Source: Flavobacteriaceae bacterium LSUCC0859 (GTDB taxonomy: Bacteria; Bacteroidota; Bacteroidia; Flavobacteriales; Flavobacteriaceae). Taken from it: a DNA stretch of 64,000 nucleotides. Of the stretch, positions 26,903 through 37,417 are shown piece after piece. Position numbers and translations under genes: made by a program. The stretch lies in contig JAKOGP010000002.1 in NCBI GenBank assembly GCA_022239325.1, positions 1 to 64,000 of the forward strand, written 5' to 3'. The notes beneath the pieces were generated by a model that was given only the letters and a program-made list of their open reading frames with translations, was not told where the DNA came from and ran no database searches. Each line of letters begins with the position of its first letter. Within the stretch, counting starts at the first letter, position 1.

Positions 26903-29677
26903 TCAGTCACCGTAATACCTTCTACCTCCCCGATTGGGCGCCTTACCGCCAAACTTATCTATCTTATAGCTAAAGCTCAACATAAAGTACTGTTGTAGTA
27001 CCGTGCCTTGAAAATCCTCAATATAATCTTCTGCGGTGGTCCTTCTGGTATTGATGTTTTGATTTAAAATGTCATAAGCTAAGACCTTAAGAGTGGCCTT
27101 ATCTTTAAGCATTTGCATTCCAATACTCATATTCCAAAAGAAGGCATTTCTAGCAAAGCCAGGACCTACATTGGGGTTGTAAGAATAGGTAATGTCATTC
27201 CCCCAGACCACATTTTCTGGCCAAAAGGTAGTTGTTTTTAAACTGGCATTGTGGTTTAACACTGTAACATCTTCCAAATTGTCTAAGTTATAGGTGCTTT
27301 TAGAATACCCTAAGGAATACCCAGGTTCTAATTGTATCTTTTCATTGAAGTTTATAGAGGTAGAAACTGAGGGACTTAGATTTACCGTGGTTGTTTTTAA
27401 TAGTTGCCCATTGGAAAAGCCTACGTTTTTTGAAAAATTAGCATTGGGTCTAATATTCAAATTCATGGTGTAGACAGAGTCTTTCTTGAGCTGCTTGGAG
27501 TATCCAATTCCAAAATATCCATTATAATTACCATTCACATTGGTAAAGGTGGTGTTCCTTAAAAAGTTCTCGTCTGTAAGGGTCACTGCACTCACCCTAT
27601 TGTCTATAAAAGTAGCACCAGCGTATACAAAAACTCCTGAACGCTCTCTCCAATTGTAGTTGTTGTAATTTATACCTACACGGTGGTTTAGTGCAGGGTC
27701 CAAATTTGGATTTCCAACCACAATATTTAGGGGATTGTTTAAGTTAGGGACAGGTTGTAATTGGTTTATACTCGGTAAATCTAGGTTGTTAGAGTACCTT
27801 AGACTCATACTCTTGTTTTTACCCAAACTATAGCGGGCGTACATATTCAAAAGTAGTTTGTTGTACTCTTTCTCAAAACTGGCATTTTGCAAAAAGTCTT
27901 GGTTAGATAAGCTAGCGTTTGTGTAACTAGCCGTCATGCGCAGTCGCCACTTTTCAGAGTTATTTCTAAGCCCAACAGAAGGGGTTTTCTGAGTGGTTTT
28001 AAAGTTAAAATCTGAACTTTGTAGGTTGTTAAAATCCGAGTAATCTCCGCTGCTAGGGTCTAGATCAAAGACAGATAAGGTGTTTTCTCTATTGCTTTGG
28101 TCGTAGGCAAAGCCAGCTTCTACAAAAATATCTTTAGAAAGTGCTTGTCTGTATTCGAGCTCCGCATTGTAGCTAGTGTTTTTATTCTCAGAACGGGTCT
28201 GTTGGTCTAAAAGTGTTTCTTCTATACCAGCGTCTGTGTACACTTCTCTGAGAGAGTTTAAAGAAGTAAGACTCTCATTGTTATTTTGAGAAAAATCAAA
28301 ATCTACAGATAAATAACTTCCAATCGTATCTAATTTTTGGAATATACTCATCTGATTGGAGAAGCTTCTTAGATCTGCCCTACTCGCTGTTTTTACCCGG
28401 TTGGTGTTTATTAGCCCACCCGCCTCATTCTTAGAGAGGGTATTTTGGTCATTATAAGTGGTGGTATTTCCCACATTTACATTGGGCTCAAAACTGATAA
28501 TTAAGTTCTTATTTAAGTTAAATTCTAAATCTGCAGAGCCCTTGTTGTTTTGATTGGTCCCTTTAAAGCTAGAGGTGCGTTCTGTAAAGAACCTGCTATC
28601 TGGCAAAATATTTTCCCTAAAAGAAGACTCGTCATTATAAGAATCTGAGTAAGAATAAAAATGATTCCCGTCTATTTCATACGCCCCTTTTTTGGCGTCT
28701 GCATAACTAGCCCCCACAGTAGAAGCTGTGGTAATTCCCTGACCAAAGCCAAAATTAATACCTCCTACATTAAAGCCTCCTCCAAAATTTCGCCTAGAAT
28801 TTCCGCCACCCAGCATGTCAAAGACCTCGTCGTATGAAAAACCAGCATTATTAATATTATTACTGCTAGCCAGAACACTCACCCTCTTTTTATTGTTAAA
28901 ATAATTCACCAATCCATTGGCCTGGTAGCGGTCGTCTGTTCCGTAGCCACCAGACATCCTAGCCAAGTACCCTTTGTTCTTATCTTCTTTTATGGTGAGG
29001 TTAATGGTTTTATTTTCGCTTTGAGCGTCGTCTCCGGTGCGTTCCTCTAGCTTGGTCTTGGTATTGGTAATCTGAATTTTACTGATAATGTCCTTAGGCA
29101 AAGTCTTGGTAGCCACCTTAGGGTCACTACTAAAAAACACCTGGCCATTTACCAACACCTGATCTACTTCTTGGCCATTTACCGTAATGGTTCCATTGGC
29201 GTCTATAGCCACTCCAGGTAATTTTCTAAGTACGTCTTCTACCGTGGCGTCTGGGCGTGTCTTAAATGAGTTGGCGTTAAACTCTAAGGTGTCTTTTTTA
29301 ACCGCAATTGGCACCCGCTCTGCAGCTACCAACACCTCACCTAGCTGTTCTACTTGTTGCTCCAAACTCAAACGGCCCATGTTTACTTGGGCACTTATTT
29401 GAATCTGTTTTTTTAAAGGGGTATAGCCGTTAAAACTTGCAAAAAAAACAAGAGATTTTGAATTGGTTTTACCTTCTATCATAAAACTGCCGTCTGGCTC
29501 TGTAATACTGTAGGCCACCAGTACAGAGTCTTGAGGGGTTTCTACATAAACAGTTGCAGCGTCTAGGGGCGTTTGCATGTCCTTGTCTATCAAGGTGCCT
29601 TTAATTACGAAGTCTTGTGCACTCAGGCTTAAAATACTAAAAAATGTAAAAAACAGGAAAGTAAAACGGTGGTTCAT
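26903..29677 (-). CDS. Outer-membrane beta-barrel protein with N-terminal regulatory Ig domain (TonB-receptor-like)
   Basis: A 924-residue exported protein: a signal peptide (ending SLSAQ), a carboxypeptidase-regulatory-like domain (about residues 24-105, with IKGTLIDKDMQTPLDAATVYV), a plug-like region (VEDVLRKLPGVAIDANGTITVNGQEV, about 140-165) and a long barrel of the OMP_b-brl_3 type. The plug marks it as TonB-receptor-like, but this class lacks a SusD partner. It is convergent with the MerR gene and stands alone. Confidence 0.88.
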   Translation of the reverse strand: MNHRFTFLFFTFFSILSLSAQDFVIKGTLIDKDMQTPLDAATVYVETPQDSVLVAYSITEPDGSFMIEGKTNSKSLVFFASFNGYTPLKKQIQISAQVNMGRLSLEQQVEQLGEVLVAAERVPIAVKKDTLEFNANSFKTRPDATVEDVLRKLPGVAIDANGTITVNGQEVDQVLVNGQVFFSSDPKVATKTLPKDIISKIQITNTKTKLEERTGDDAQSENKTINLTIKEDKNKGYLARMSGGYGTDDRYQANGLVNYFNNKKRVSVLASSNNINNAGFSYDEVFDMLGGGNSRRNFGGGFNVGGINFGFGQGITTASTVGASYADAKKGAYEIDGNHFYSYSDSYNDESSFRENILPDSRFFTERTSSFKGTNQNNKGSADLEFNLNKNLIISFEPNVNVGNTTTYNDQNTLSKNEAGGLINTNRVKTASRADLRSFSNQMSIFQKLDTIGSYLSVDFDFSQNNNESLTSLNSLREVYTDAGIEETLLDQQTRSENKNTSYNAELEYRQALSKDIFVEAGFAYDQSNRENTLSVFDLDPSSGDYSDFNNLQSSDFNFKTTQKTPSVGLRNNSEKWRLRMTASYTNASLSNQDFLQNASFEKEYNKLLLNMYARYSLGKNKSMSLRYSNNLDLPSINQLQPVPNLNNPLNIVVGNPNLDPALNHRVGINYNNYNWRERSGVFVYAGATFIDNRVSAVTLTDENFLRNTTFTNVNGNYNGYFGIGYSKQLKKDSVYTMNLNIRPNANFSKNVGFSNGQLLKTTTVNLSPSVSTSINFNEKIQLEPGYSLGYSKSTYNLDNLEDVTVLNHNASLKTTTFWPENVVWGNDITYSYNPNVGPGFARNAFFWNMSIGMQMLKDKATLKVLAYDILNQNINTRRTTAEDYIEDFQGTVLQQYFMLSFSYKIDKFGGKAPNRGGRRYYGD

Positions 29678-29804
29678 AGGGTACTCTTGAATGCATTATT
29701 AACTTTAGACTACAGATGTAGCAAAAGGTTTAAAAATAACAGCAAAAATAGTCCCAATTAAAAAGCAAGGGCGGGAATTAACGTAAGTTTAAGAAGCTCC
29801 GGGC

Positions 29805-31115
29805 TTATTTTTTTCGCATATAAATAGTGATAGGCACCCCGGAGAAGTCATATTGCTCTCTAATCTTATTTTCTAGGTAGCGCTTGTAAGGGTCCCTAAC
29901 GTATTGTGGTAAATTACAAAAGAAAGCAAATTGAGGGTAGTGGCCAGGAAGCTGGGTACAAAATTTAATTTTTACGTATTTCCCCTTGTAAGCTGGTGGC
30001 GGATAATATTCTATCTGCGGAAGCATAAACTCATTAAACTTCCTAGTAGAAATTTTTCTGGAACGGTTTTCATACACCTGAACTGCGGTCTCTATCGCCT
30101 TAAAAATACGCTGTTTAGTGAGCACCGACATAAAGATAATGGGCACGTCTACAAAAGGAGAAATGGCCTCTTGAATTTTCTGGGTATAGGCCTTTACAGA
30201 ATTGGTTTCTTTGTCTTCTACCAAATCCCATTTATTGACCAAAATCACAATCCCCTTATTATTTCTTTGAGCCAACCAAAAAATATTTTCTACCTGACCG
30301 TCAAAACCACGGGTAGCGTCTAGGACTAGAATACACACATCGGCGTGCTCAATAGCACGCACTGAACGCATAACAGAGTAAAATTCAAGGTCTTCCTTCA
30401 CCTTAGCCTTACGTCTAATTCCGGCTGTGTCTACTAGGTTAAACTCAAATCCAAAGCGATTGTATTTAGTGTCCATACTATCTCTGGTAGTTCCAGCAAT
30501 ATCTGTCACTATATAGCGCTCCTCTCCAATCAGGGCATTTATAAACGAAGATTTTCCAGCATTGGGGCGTCCCACAACAGCAAACCTTGGTAACTCGCTT
30601 TCCTCGGTAGCATGGTTGTCTTCAGGCAAAGCCGCTACTAGAGCGTCCAGCAACTCTCCTGTACCGCTACCGTTGGTACTGGCAATGGGATAAAAATCCC
30701 CCAAGCCAAGGTTGTAAAACTCCACAGCGTCTTCTAACCTACTGGCGTTATCTACCTTATTTACAGCTAATAAAACCGGTTTTTTTACCTTTCTAAGCAA
30801 TTTGGCAACGTCTTCATCCATACCAGTAATCCCGGTTTCTACGTCTACCATAAATACAATGGCGTCTGCCTCATCTATAGCCAACTCCACCTGATGGTCA
30901 ATTTCTTTTTCAAAAACGTCGTCGCTACCCAGCACATATCCACCGGTATCTATCACAGAAAAAGTGCGACCATTCCAGTCACTTTTACCGTAATGACGGT
31001 CTCTAGTCACCCCACTCACGGCGTCTACAATGGCTTCTCTCCTTTGTATAAGGCGATTAAAAAAGGTCGATTTCCCTACATTAGGTCTTCCTACAATGGC
31101 TACAATAGCGCTCAT
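29805..31115 (-). CDS. der: Ribosome-assembly GTPase Der (EngA)
   Basis: A 436-residue essential GTPase in 50S assembly, with two tandem G domains. G1 motifs are GRPNVGKST (residue ~8) and GRPNAGKSS (~183); the matching DTGG and DTAG switches and NKVD/NKWD base-recognition motifs are present. A C-terminal KH-like domain completes the canonical layout. A minus-strand -7 box lies 16 bases upstream of the start. The gene is followed by a short intergenic region before the next convergent genes. Confidence 0.97.
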   Translation of the reverse strand: MSAIVAIVGRPNVGKSTFFNRLIQRREAIVDAVSGVTRDRHYGKSDWNGRTFSVIDTGGYVLGSDDVFEKEIDHQVELAIDEADAIVFMVDVETGITGMDEDVAKLLRKVKKPVLLAVNKVDNASRLEDAVEFYNLGLGDFYPIASTNGSGTGELLDALVAALPEDNHATEESELPRFAVVGRPNAGKSSFINALIGEERYIVTDIAGTTRDSMDTKYNRFGFEFNLVDTAGIRRKAKVKEDLEFYSVMRSVRAIEHADVCILVLDATRGFDGQVENIFWLAQRNNKGIVILVNKWDLVEDKETNSVKAYTQKIQEAISPFVDVPIIFMSVLTKQRIFKAIETAVQVYENRSRKISTRKFNEFMLPQIEYYPPPAYKGKYVKIKFCTQLPGHYPQFAFFCNLPQYVRDPYKRYLENKIREQYDFSGVPITIYMRKK

Positions 31116-31131
31116 ATTTCTTAATTTGTTG

Positions 31132-31139
31132 CAAAAGTA
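31132..31139 (-). promoter_or_regulatory. -7 promoter box of der
   Basis: On the minus strand it reads TACTTTTG, a perfect TAnnTTTG, 16 bases upstream of the der start. No clear -33 TTG at the expected spacing. Confidence 0.45.
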
Positions 31140-31196
31140 CTACTTAATTTTCACGCAGCAGGATTTGTGGCTACTTAGGAGCTTCTTTTTCTTGAA

Positions 31197-31226
31197 TTTG
31201 GCCTCCGGCCGATGCTATTTTTGCTG
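31197..31226 (-). repeat. 30-bp dispersed repeat, copy 2 (at the era stop codon)
   Basis: It carries the same GCATCGGCCGGAGGCCAAA as 2268-2286, with the CAG-x-AAAAA-xx flank in the same spacing. Here the era stop codon TAG falls inside the repeat, directly before CATCGG, so the last codons of era belong to the repeated sequence. Confidence 0.7.
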
Positions 31227-32102
31227 GTAGCCAAAGCGGCGCAACTGCTGGCTGTTAGAACGCCAGTTCTTGTTTACCTTCACATAGAGTTCTATATGCA
31301 CCTGCTTGTCAAAGAATTTTTCCAAATCTTTTCTGGCCTCTACTCCAACCTTTTTTAAGGCGGCACCTTTGTGGCCAATGATAATTCCCTTCTGAGAGTC
31401 TCTTTCTACCATGATTACCGCACGCATTCTAATAATGTCTTCGTCTTCAAAAAACTCCTCTGTCTCAATTTCTACCGCATAGGGAATTTCTTTTTTATAG
31501 TGCTGAAGTATTTTTTCTCGAATGGTTTCATTAACAAAAAAACGCTCTGGTTTATCTGTAAGCTGATCTTTTGGATAATAGGCTGGACCCTCGGGGAGCA
31601 GTTCTATAAGTCTTAAAAAAACTTCTTTTACATTAAAATTATGAAGGGCAGAAATGGGGTGTATTTCTGCCGTAGGGAGCTGCTCTTGCCAATAGGCAAT
31701 TTGCGCTTCTAAAATTGCCTGATCGGAAATATCCATTTTGTTGAGTAAAAGCAAAACGGGAATTTTAGAATTTTGAAGCTTTTGAAAAAACATCTCATCT
31801 TTGAGGCTTTTCTCTCCCAATTCTACCATATAAACGAGAATATCTGCGTCTTCAAAGGCAGACTTCACAAAATCCATCATAGAAGCCTGCAACTCATAGG
31901 CGGGCTTAATAATACCTGGGGTGTCTGAGAGAATCATTTGGAAGTCTTCCCCGTTCACAATGCCTAGAATTCTATGCCTTGTGGTTTGTGCCTTAGAGGT
32001 AATAATGGAGAGTTTTTCTCCTACAAAGGCATTCATAAGGGTAGATTTCCCCACATTGGGGTTCCCTATAATATTGACAAATCCAGATTTATGTTCGCTC
32101 AT
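31215..32102 (-). CDS. era: GTPase Era
   Basis: A 295-residue GTPase that binds 16S rRNA during 30S maturation. The G domain has GNPNVGKST, DTPG and NKMD; the C-terminal type II KH domain has the GxxG loop in GIIIGHKGAALKKVG. Its ATG lies inside the end of the AGCS symporter gene (14-bp overlap), so it is translated from the same transcript. The last codons fall within a dispersed repeat also present in the porin gene. Confidence 0.97.
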   Translation of the reverse strand: MSEHKSGFVNIIGNPNVGKSTLMNAFVGEKLSIITSKAQTTRHRILGIVNGEDFQMILSDTPGIIKPAYELQASMMDFVKSAFEDADILVYMVELGEKSLKDEMFFQKLQNSKIPVLLLLNKMDISDQAILEAQIAYWQEQLPTAEIHPISALHNFNVKEVFLRLIELLPEGPAYYPKDQLTDKPERFFVNETIREKILQHYKKEIPYAVEIETEEFFEDEDIIRMRAVIMVERDSQKGIIIGHKGAALKKVGVEARKDLEKFFDKQVHIELYVKVNKNWRSNSQQLRRFGYQQK

Positions 32103-33456
32103 GAGCCTGTTTTAGAAAGTATTTTTTAGTGGCAGCATTTACTTTGGGTGCCAAATACAGCACGGCAATCATATTGGGAATACACATTAGTGCAAAGGAC
32201 AAATCTATTAGATTAATCACTAGATCCAAGGAGGCAACCGCTGCAAAGGTAATACTCCCAACGTAAATGTAGTTATAGCTGGGCCCAATTTTCGCGTTGG
32301 TGAGAAAAGAAAGACATTTGGTGCCATAATAGGAGTAGGTAAAGAGGGTAGAAAGCGCAAAGGCACTTACTACTAACATGAGTAACACGTCTCCATACCC
32401 AAACAAGGAGGTCTTAAATGCCAAGAGTGTCATTAGAATACCATTGGTCTCTTCAGACAAATAAGCCCCACTAACTATGATCACTAAAGCCGTTAGGGTA
32501 CACACCACAATAGTGTCTATAAATGGGCCCAACATGGCTACTAAACCTTCCTGAATGGGCTCCTTGGTTTTAGATTGCCCGTGAAACATAGGCGCGGTTC
32601 CCACTCCAGCTTCATTAGAAAAAACAGCCCGTCTAATTCCTATGATAATAAGTCCCCAAAATCCGCCTTTTACAGCGGTCTCCAGATTAAAAGCTTCTGA
32701 AAATATTAATTTAAAAGCCGGAAATACAGCCGCGGCATTTTGAATCATAATAAAGACCACCGCTAACAAATACACTAGAACCATAAAAGGTACAATAGCA
32801 GTTGCTACCTTGGCAATTTTTTTTAGCCCTCCAAAGACCACAAAAGAGGTAGCTACAGATAAACTCACACCTATAATGACTTTCCATTTAAAAACAGAAA
32901 GGGTCCAAATATTTTCATGAGGTCTCACCACATCCATTAGGGTTTGGGTAAACTGGTTGGTGGTAAAAGCTGGCAGCACCCCAAACAAACCAGCAATGGC
33001 AAAAAAAACCGCCATCCCTTTGGCTTTTTTACCCATACCCTGAGTCATATAATACATAGGTCCCCCTTGCATAACACCCTGGGAGTCTGCCCCTCTAAAC
33101 ATCACTGCCAAACTACAAGAATAGAATTTAATACCCATGCCAATGAGCGCGGTAATCCATATCCAAAACACCACTCCGGGCCCTCCTTGGTATATGGCAA
33201 TCGCCACTCCGGCAATATTACCCATACCTACAGTGGCAGCTACTGCAGAGGAAAGGGCCTGCAGGCTAGACACCTCTCCGGGGTCATCTTCTTTTCTGTA
33301 TTTCCCTCTGGTGATATCTATAGCGTGCTTAAAGTATCTAAAAGGAAGTAACTTGGAATACACAGCTAAAAAAAGCCCACCTCCTACTACTAAAAATAAC
33401 ATCACCCACTCGGTGTAAGGTAGCACAGAAGTTAAAAAATCATTGATCAGATTCAT
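32089..33456 (-). CDS. AGCS-family alanine (amino acid):sodium symporter
   Basis: A 455-residue inner-membrane transporter that brings in alanine or glycine with sodium. Family signatures are visible: AVAATVGMGNIAGVAIAI, GGPGVVFWIWITALIGMG, and the central FSNEAGVGTAPM motif. About eleven transmembrane segments. I chose the ATG at 33454-33456 (MNLINDF); an upstream ATG would add nine residues without character. It overlaps era by 14 bp, giving a symporter-era operon. Confidence 0.92.
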   Translation of the reverse strand: MNLINDFLTSVLPYTEWVMLFLVVGGGLFLAVYSKLLPFRYFKHAIDITRGKYRKEDDPGEVSSLQALSSAVAATVGMGNIAGVAIAIYQGGPGVVFWIWITALIGMGIKFYSCSLAVMFRGADSQGVMQGGPMYYMTQGMGKKAKGMAVFFAIAGLFGVLPAFTTNQFTQTLMDVVRPHENIWTLSVFKWKVIIGVSLSVATSFVVFGGLKKIAKVATAIVPFMVLVYLLAVVFIMIQNAAAVFPAFKLIFSEAFNLETAVKGGFWGLIIIGIRRAVFSNEAGVGTAPMFHGQSKTKEPIQEGLVAMLGPFIDTIVVCTLTALVIIVSGAYLSEETNGILMTLLAFKTSLFGYGDVLLMLVVSAFALSTLFTYSYYGTKCLSFLTNAKIGPSYNYIYVGSITFAAVASLDLVINLIDLSFALMCIPNMIAVLYLAPKVNAATKKYFLKQAHERT

Positions 33457-33510
33457 GAAAAGTGTTTTGGGGCAAGATAGCAAAAGTGCAGAGAACTCCC
33501 ATAAGAATCC

Positions 33511-33518
33511 TATATTTG
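33511..33518 (+). promoter_or_regulatory. -7 promoter box of the GH13 gene
   Basis: TATATTTG is a perfect TAnnTTTG, ending 16 bases before the start codon. No good -33 TTG was found. Confidence 0.45.
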
Positions 33519-33534
33519 GATACTAAAGCTTTTT

Positions 33535-34962
33535 GTGATGAAAAAATATATGTTCCTTAGTTTGTTTTCGCTAGTCTTAGTCTTGGGTTGTAAAGAGTTA
33601 CCAGCTAAAAAAGAAGAGCGCACATCTACAAATGTGGCAGCTATTACGGAGGCCACTTCAGAAAACGCAGTGATTTACGAGGCCAATATTAGGCAGTATT
33701 CTCCAGAGGGTACCTTTAAGGCTTTTACCCAAGATATTCCCAAACTCAAAGCATTGGGAGTCAAAATCATTTGGGTTATGCCTATTAACCCCATCTCTAA
33801 AGTAAAACGCAAGGCCAAAGGGGATCTGTTTACCTCCCAGATTGAAGACCCCAAGGAAAGAGAAAAATATTTAGGAAGCTATTACGCAGTTTCAGATTAC
33901 AAAGCCATAAACCCCGAATTTGGAAGCTTAGAAGATTTTAAAACTCTAGTGAACACAGCCCACACAAACGAAATGCATATAATTTTAGACTGGGTACCCA
34001 ATCACACTGGCTGGGACCATCCATGGATAAAGGAACACCCAGACTACTACACCCAAAATGAGCAAGGTGAGATTATAGATCCATCCGATCCAGACACTGG
34101 AGTATCATATGGCTGGACAGACACTGCAGACCTTAATTACGACAACCAAGAAATGAGAACAGCTATGTTAGACGCCTTAACCTATTGGGTAGAAATAGCC
34201 AATATTGACGGCTATAGAATGGACGTGGCCCACCAGGTTCCTCAAGACTTTTTTGAAACTGCAACCACTGCCTTACAACAAATAAAGCCCGTGTTTATGT
34301 TGGCAGAGGCTGAGCAGGCCTCTCTCATGGAAAAGGCCTTTGACATGCACTATGCCTGGGAGCTTCACCACCTCATGAACGATCTCTCTAAGGGGCACAA
34401 AAGCCTAACAGAATTAGACGCTTACCTCGCTAAAATGGATACCCTACTGGCGGCAGACGACATTACAATGAATTTTATAACCAACCACGATGAAAACTCC
34501 TGGGCAGGCACTTTAGAAGAACGCATGCCTGGCAGGAAAGAGATTTTTACAGCGCTAATTTACAGCCTTCCAGGTATGCCGCTTATTTACTCCGGCCAAG
34601 AATACGATCTAAACCACCGCCTAAAATTCTTTGAAAAAGACAGCATTCCCAAAACCAAAGGCGCCTATTTTGAGCTTCTATCTAAGCTAGGTGCGCTAAA
34701 AAACGCGCACCCCGCCCTTCATGGCGGAAAATCTGCTGCCGCTTATAAAAGACTCAAAACAAACAATCCAAACATCTTTTCATTTAAAAGAGGCAAAGAC
34801 GGCAGGGAACTCTGTTTTATAGGTAACTTCTCCAATGATACCCAAAAAGTTCGAATTGGTTATGGCAAACTATACACGGACTATCTTAATAACTCCAGTT
34901 ATATTCCAGAAAACAGCGAAATAGAATTGGGTGCCTGGGAATTTAAGATTATCACAGAATAA
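33535..34962 (+). CDS. Alpha-amylase-family (GH13) lipoprotein
   Basis: A 475-residue lipoprotein (lipobox LVLGC, Cys19) with a GH13 (beta/alpha)8 domain for alpha-glucan hydrolysis or transglycosylation. Conserved regions are visible: LDWVPNHTGWDHPW (region I), GYRMDVAH with the nucleophile D230, FMLAEAE with the acid/base E258, and NFITNHDENSW with D319. A small C-terminal beta domain follows. It is a cell-surface or periplasmic enzyme by its lipoprotein signal. It is not next to the SusC/SusD pair, so no common locus is claimed. Confidence 0.92.
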   Translation: MMKKYMFLSLFSLVLVLGCKELPAKKEERTSTNVAAITEATSENAVIYEANIRQYSPEGTFKAFTQDIPKLKALGVKIIWVMPINPISKVKRKAKGDLFTSQIEDPKEREKYLGSYYAVSDYKAINPEFGSLEDFKTLVNTAHTNEMHIILDWVPNHTGWDHPWIKEHPDYYTQNEQGEIIDPSDPDTGVSYGWTDTADLNYDNQEMRTAMLDALTYWVEIANIDGYRMDVAHQVPQDFFETATTALQQIKPVFMLAEAEQASLMEKAFDMHYAWELHHLMNDLSKGHKSLTELDAYLAKMDTLLAADDITMNFITNHDENSWAGTLEERMPGRKEIFTALIYSLPGMPLIYSGQEYDLNHRLKFFEKDSIPKTKGAYFELLSKLGALKNAHPALHGGKSAAAYKRLKTNNPNIFSFKRGKDGRELCFIGNFSNDTQKVRIGYGKLYTDYLNNSSYIPENSEIELGAWEFKIITE

Positions 34963-35005
34963 ACAAGTTTAACATAAGCTTTAGAAATAGCCCATTTTCA
35001 TTAGG

Positions 35006-35013
35006 TATTTTTG
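35006..35013 (+). promoter_or_regulatory. -7 promoter box of the TonB receptor-DUF4249 operon
   Basis: TATTTTTG fits TAnnTTTG and ends 19 bases before the ATG at 35033. The upstream -33 region is only TTTAG-like. Confidence 0.4.
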
Positions 35014-35032
35014 AACAAAATTAAAATTGCTT

Positions 35033-37414
35033 ATGCGGTTATTAAAGCTGTACTTTCTGATTATAATAATAGCAATAAGCAACTCATATTTATTTGCTCA
35101 ACAAGAGTACGTCACGCTCAGCGGTACCATATCTGAAGCTAACAGCAACGAAACCCTTATTGGAGTTACAGTAGCTATTCCCTCATTAAAAAAAGGAGTT
35201 ATCACTAATGAATACGGATTCTATTCCATTTCTATTCCCAAAGGAAGTTATGAATTGGAAGTGAGCTATTTGGGTTATGAGCAGATTTTAAAAAGGGTAT
35301 ATATAACTTCTAACCAAAAAATTGACTTCCAATTAAATGAAGAATCTCAATTACTAGATGAGGTTGTTTTAACCAACAACATAGAGAAAACGGAGATCAA
35401 AAAGCCCCAAATGAGTGTTCATGGCCTTAGTGCGGCTAGCATAAAAAAAATTCCAGCCATTCTTGGAGAAGCAGACGTTATTAAGTCTCTCTTGTTACTT
35501 CCTGGAGTTTCCAGTGCTGGTGAAGGAGCCTCAGGTTTTAATGTTAGAGGCGGTGCAGCAGATCAAAACCTCATCTTATTAGATGAAGCTATTGTATTTA
35601 ACTCCTCCCACCTCTTTGGTTTTTTCTCCGTATTTAATCCAGACGCTATTAAAGATGTTAAATTATTCAAAGGGGGTATCCCAGCCAGATATGGGGGTCG
35701 GATTTCTTCGGTCTTAGATATCTATCAAAAAGAAGGTAATAGCAAACAGTTCCAAATGAACGGAGGGATTGGGCTTGTTTCTAGCAGGCTCTTGGCAGAG
35801 GGTCCAATAAAAAAAGATAAAGGCGCTTTTCTCATTGGAGGCAGGGCGTCTTATGCCCATCTTTTTTTAGCCCTAAGTGGTAATGAAAACAGCGCTTATT
35901 TTTATGATTTAAACACCAAGCTCAATTATAAAATAAATGACAATAACAATATTTACCTCTCTGGTTATTTTGGTAGGGATTTATTTGGCATTGGCAATAG
36001 CTTTGTAAATGTATATGGGAATTCAGTAGCTAATTTTAGATGGAATCACTTGTTTTCAGATAAGCTATTTTCCAACCTCTCTCTAATTTACTCAGATTAC
36101 TATTATGGATTAGAGTTAGATGTGTTAGGTTTTCAGTGGGACTCTGGCATTGAAAATTTTAATATTAAATACGACTTTAAAAATTATATTTCCTCAGAGT
36201 TTCAACTCAATTATGGGTTAAACAACATCTATTACACCTTTAATCCTGGACTCATTAAACCTAATCAGGAGAGTTCTGGCATAGTGAAACAACAACTCAC
36301 AAAAAAATATGCCAATGAATTTAGCGCTTACTTAGAAGCAGAGCAAAAGATCTCTGAGAAACTCAGTGTACAATATGGCTTAAGATGGAGCTATTTTAAT
36401 AGACTGGGACAAGACCAATTAGGCGTCTATGAAAACGACCAAGCGGTTGTTTTTAATCGTGATTTTCAAATTTATGAAGCGGCTATTCCTATTAGAGAGG
36501 AGTCTTACAAAAGGCATGAAAGTCTAGCTCAATTTAACAACTTTGAACCTAGGTTGGGTCTCTCATTCATGCTCAATGAAAACAACTCTTTAAAATTTAG
36601 TTATAACAGAATGGCCCAATACCTTCACCTACTCTCCAATACATCTTCACCCACTCCATTAGATGTTTGGACCCCAAGTGGGCCCTTTGCAAAACCTCAG
36701 CTCTTAGACCAATTTGCTGGAGGGTTCTTTAAAAACTTTAAAGAAGACATGTACTCCATAGAGTCAGAGGCATTTTATAAAACCATTCAAAATAGGATAG
36801 ATTATATAGATGGTGCCAATTTAATAGCTAATGATCGTATAGAACAGGTCATACTCCCTGGAGAGGCAAGGGCATATGGTTTGGAAATATTAATCAGAAA
36901 AAATAGGGGCAGCTTAAAAGGGTGGTTGGCCTACACCCTATCTAAATCTGAACAGAGAACTCCAGGTGCAAGTCCGGAAGAAACAGGAATAAATAATGGG
37001 GAGTGGTATGTAACTCCCTTTGATAAAACACACGATTTTTCATTAAATGCAACTTATGAGCAAAATAAGAAATGGAGCTTTAATACCAATTTTGTGTTTC
37101 AAACAGGCCAAGCTACCAACTACCCGCTAGGCCAATATGAGTACAGAGGTATGAATGTACCCTTATACGGACCTAGAAACCAACAACGTCTTCCTTCATA
37201 CCATAGGTTTGATGTTTCTGCTACCTTAACACCCTCAAAAAACAGGAATAGAAAAGTACAGGGGGAATGGAATTTTGGAATATACAATTTATACAACAGA
37301 CGCAATGCCGCTGCTATAAACTTTAGGGAAAATTCAGATACGGGAAACAATGAGGCTTTAAGAACCTCCATTTTTGGTATTGTACCCTCCATTACTTATA
37401 ATTTTAAATTCTAG
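35033..37414 (+). CDS. TonB-dependent receptor with carboxypeptidase-regulatory-like domain
   Basis: A 793-residue outer-membrane receptor. I chose the ATG at 35033 over a TTG two codons upstream. Order of parts: signal peptide (ending LFAQ), Ig-like domain (about residues 25-105, TLSGTISEANSNETLIGVTV), plug (about 115-230, with GFNVRGGAADQNLILLDEA and GGIPARYGGRISSVLDI) and a beta-barrel ending in IVPSITYNFKF, with a terminal phenylalanine. The following DUF4249 lipoprotein gene begins three bases after the stop; this pair is a recurring unit in Bacteroidota. The ligand is unknown. Confidence 0.93.
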   Translation: MRLLKLYFLIIIIAISNSYLFAQQEYVTLSGTISEANSNETLIGVTVAIPSLKKGVITNEYGFYSISIPKGSYELEVSYLGYEQILKRVYITSNQKIDFQLNEESQLLDEVVLTNNIEKTEIKKPQMSVHGLSAASIKKIPAILGEADVIKSLLLLPGVSSAGEGASGFNVRGGAADQNLILLDEAIVFNSSHLFGFFSVFNPDAIKDVKLFKGGIPARYGGRISSVLDIYQKEGNSKQFQMNGGIGLVSSRLLAEGPIKKDKGAFLIGGRASYAHLFLALSGNENSAYFYDLNTKLNYKINDNNNIYLSGYFGRDLFGIGNSFVNVYGNSVANFRWNHLFSDKLFSNLSLIYSDYYYGLELDVLGFQWDSGIENFNIKYDFKNYISSEFQLNYGLNNIYYTFNPGLIKPNQESSGIVKQQLTKKYANEFSAYLEAEQKISEKLSVQYGLRWSYFNRLGQDQLGVYENDQAVVFNRDFQIYEAAIPIREESYKRHESLAQFNNFEPRLGLSFMLNENNSLKFSYNRMAQYLHLLSNTSSPTPLDVWTPSGPFAKPQLLDQFAGGFFKNFKEDMYSIESEAFYKTIQNRIDYIDGANLIANDRIEQVILPGEARAYGLEILIRKNRGSLKGWLAYTLSKSEQRTPGASPEETGINNGEWYVTPFDKTHDFSLNATYEQNKKWSFNTNFVFQTGQATNYPLGQYEYRGMNVPLYGPRNQQRLPSYHRFDVSATLTPSKNRNRKVQGEWNFGIYNLYNRRNAAAINFRENSDTGNNEALRTSIFGIVPSITYNFKF

Positions 37415-37417
37415 GAT

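Noticed and set aside
35027-35035. TTG start of the TonB receptor
   Set aside because: An ATG two codons later is closer to the signal peptide pattern and to usual start choice.
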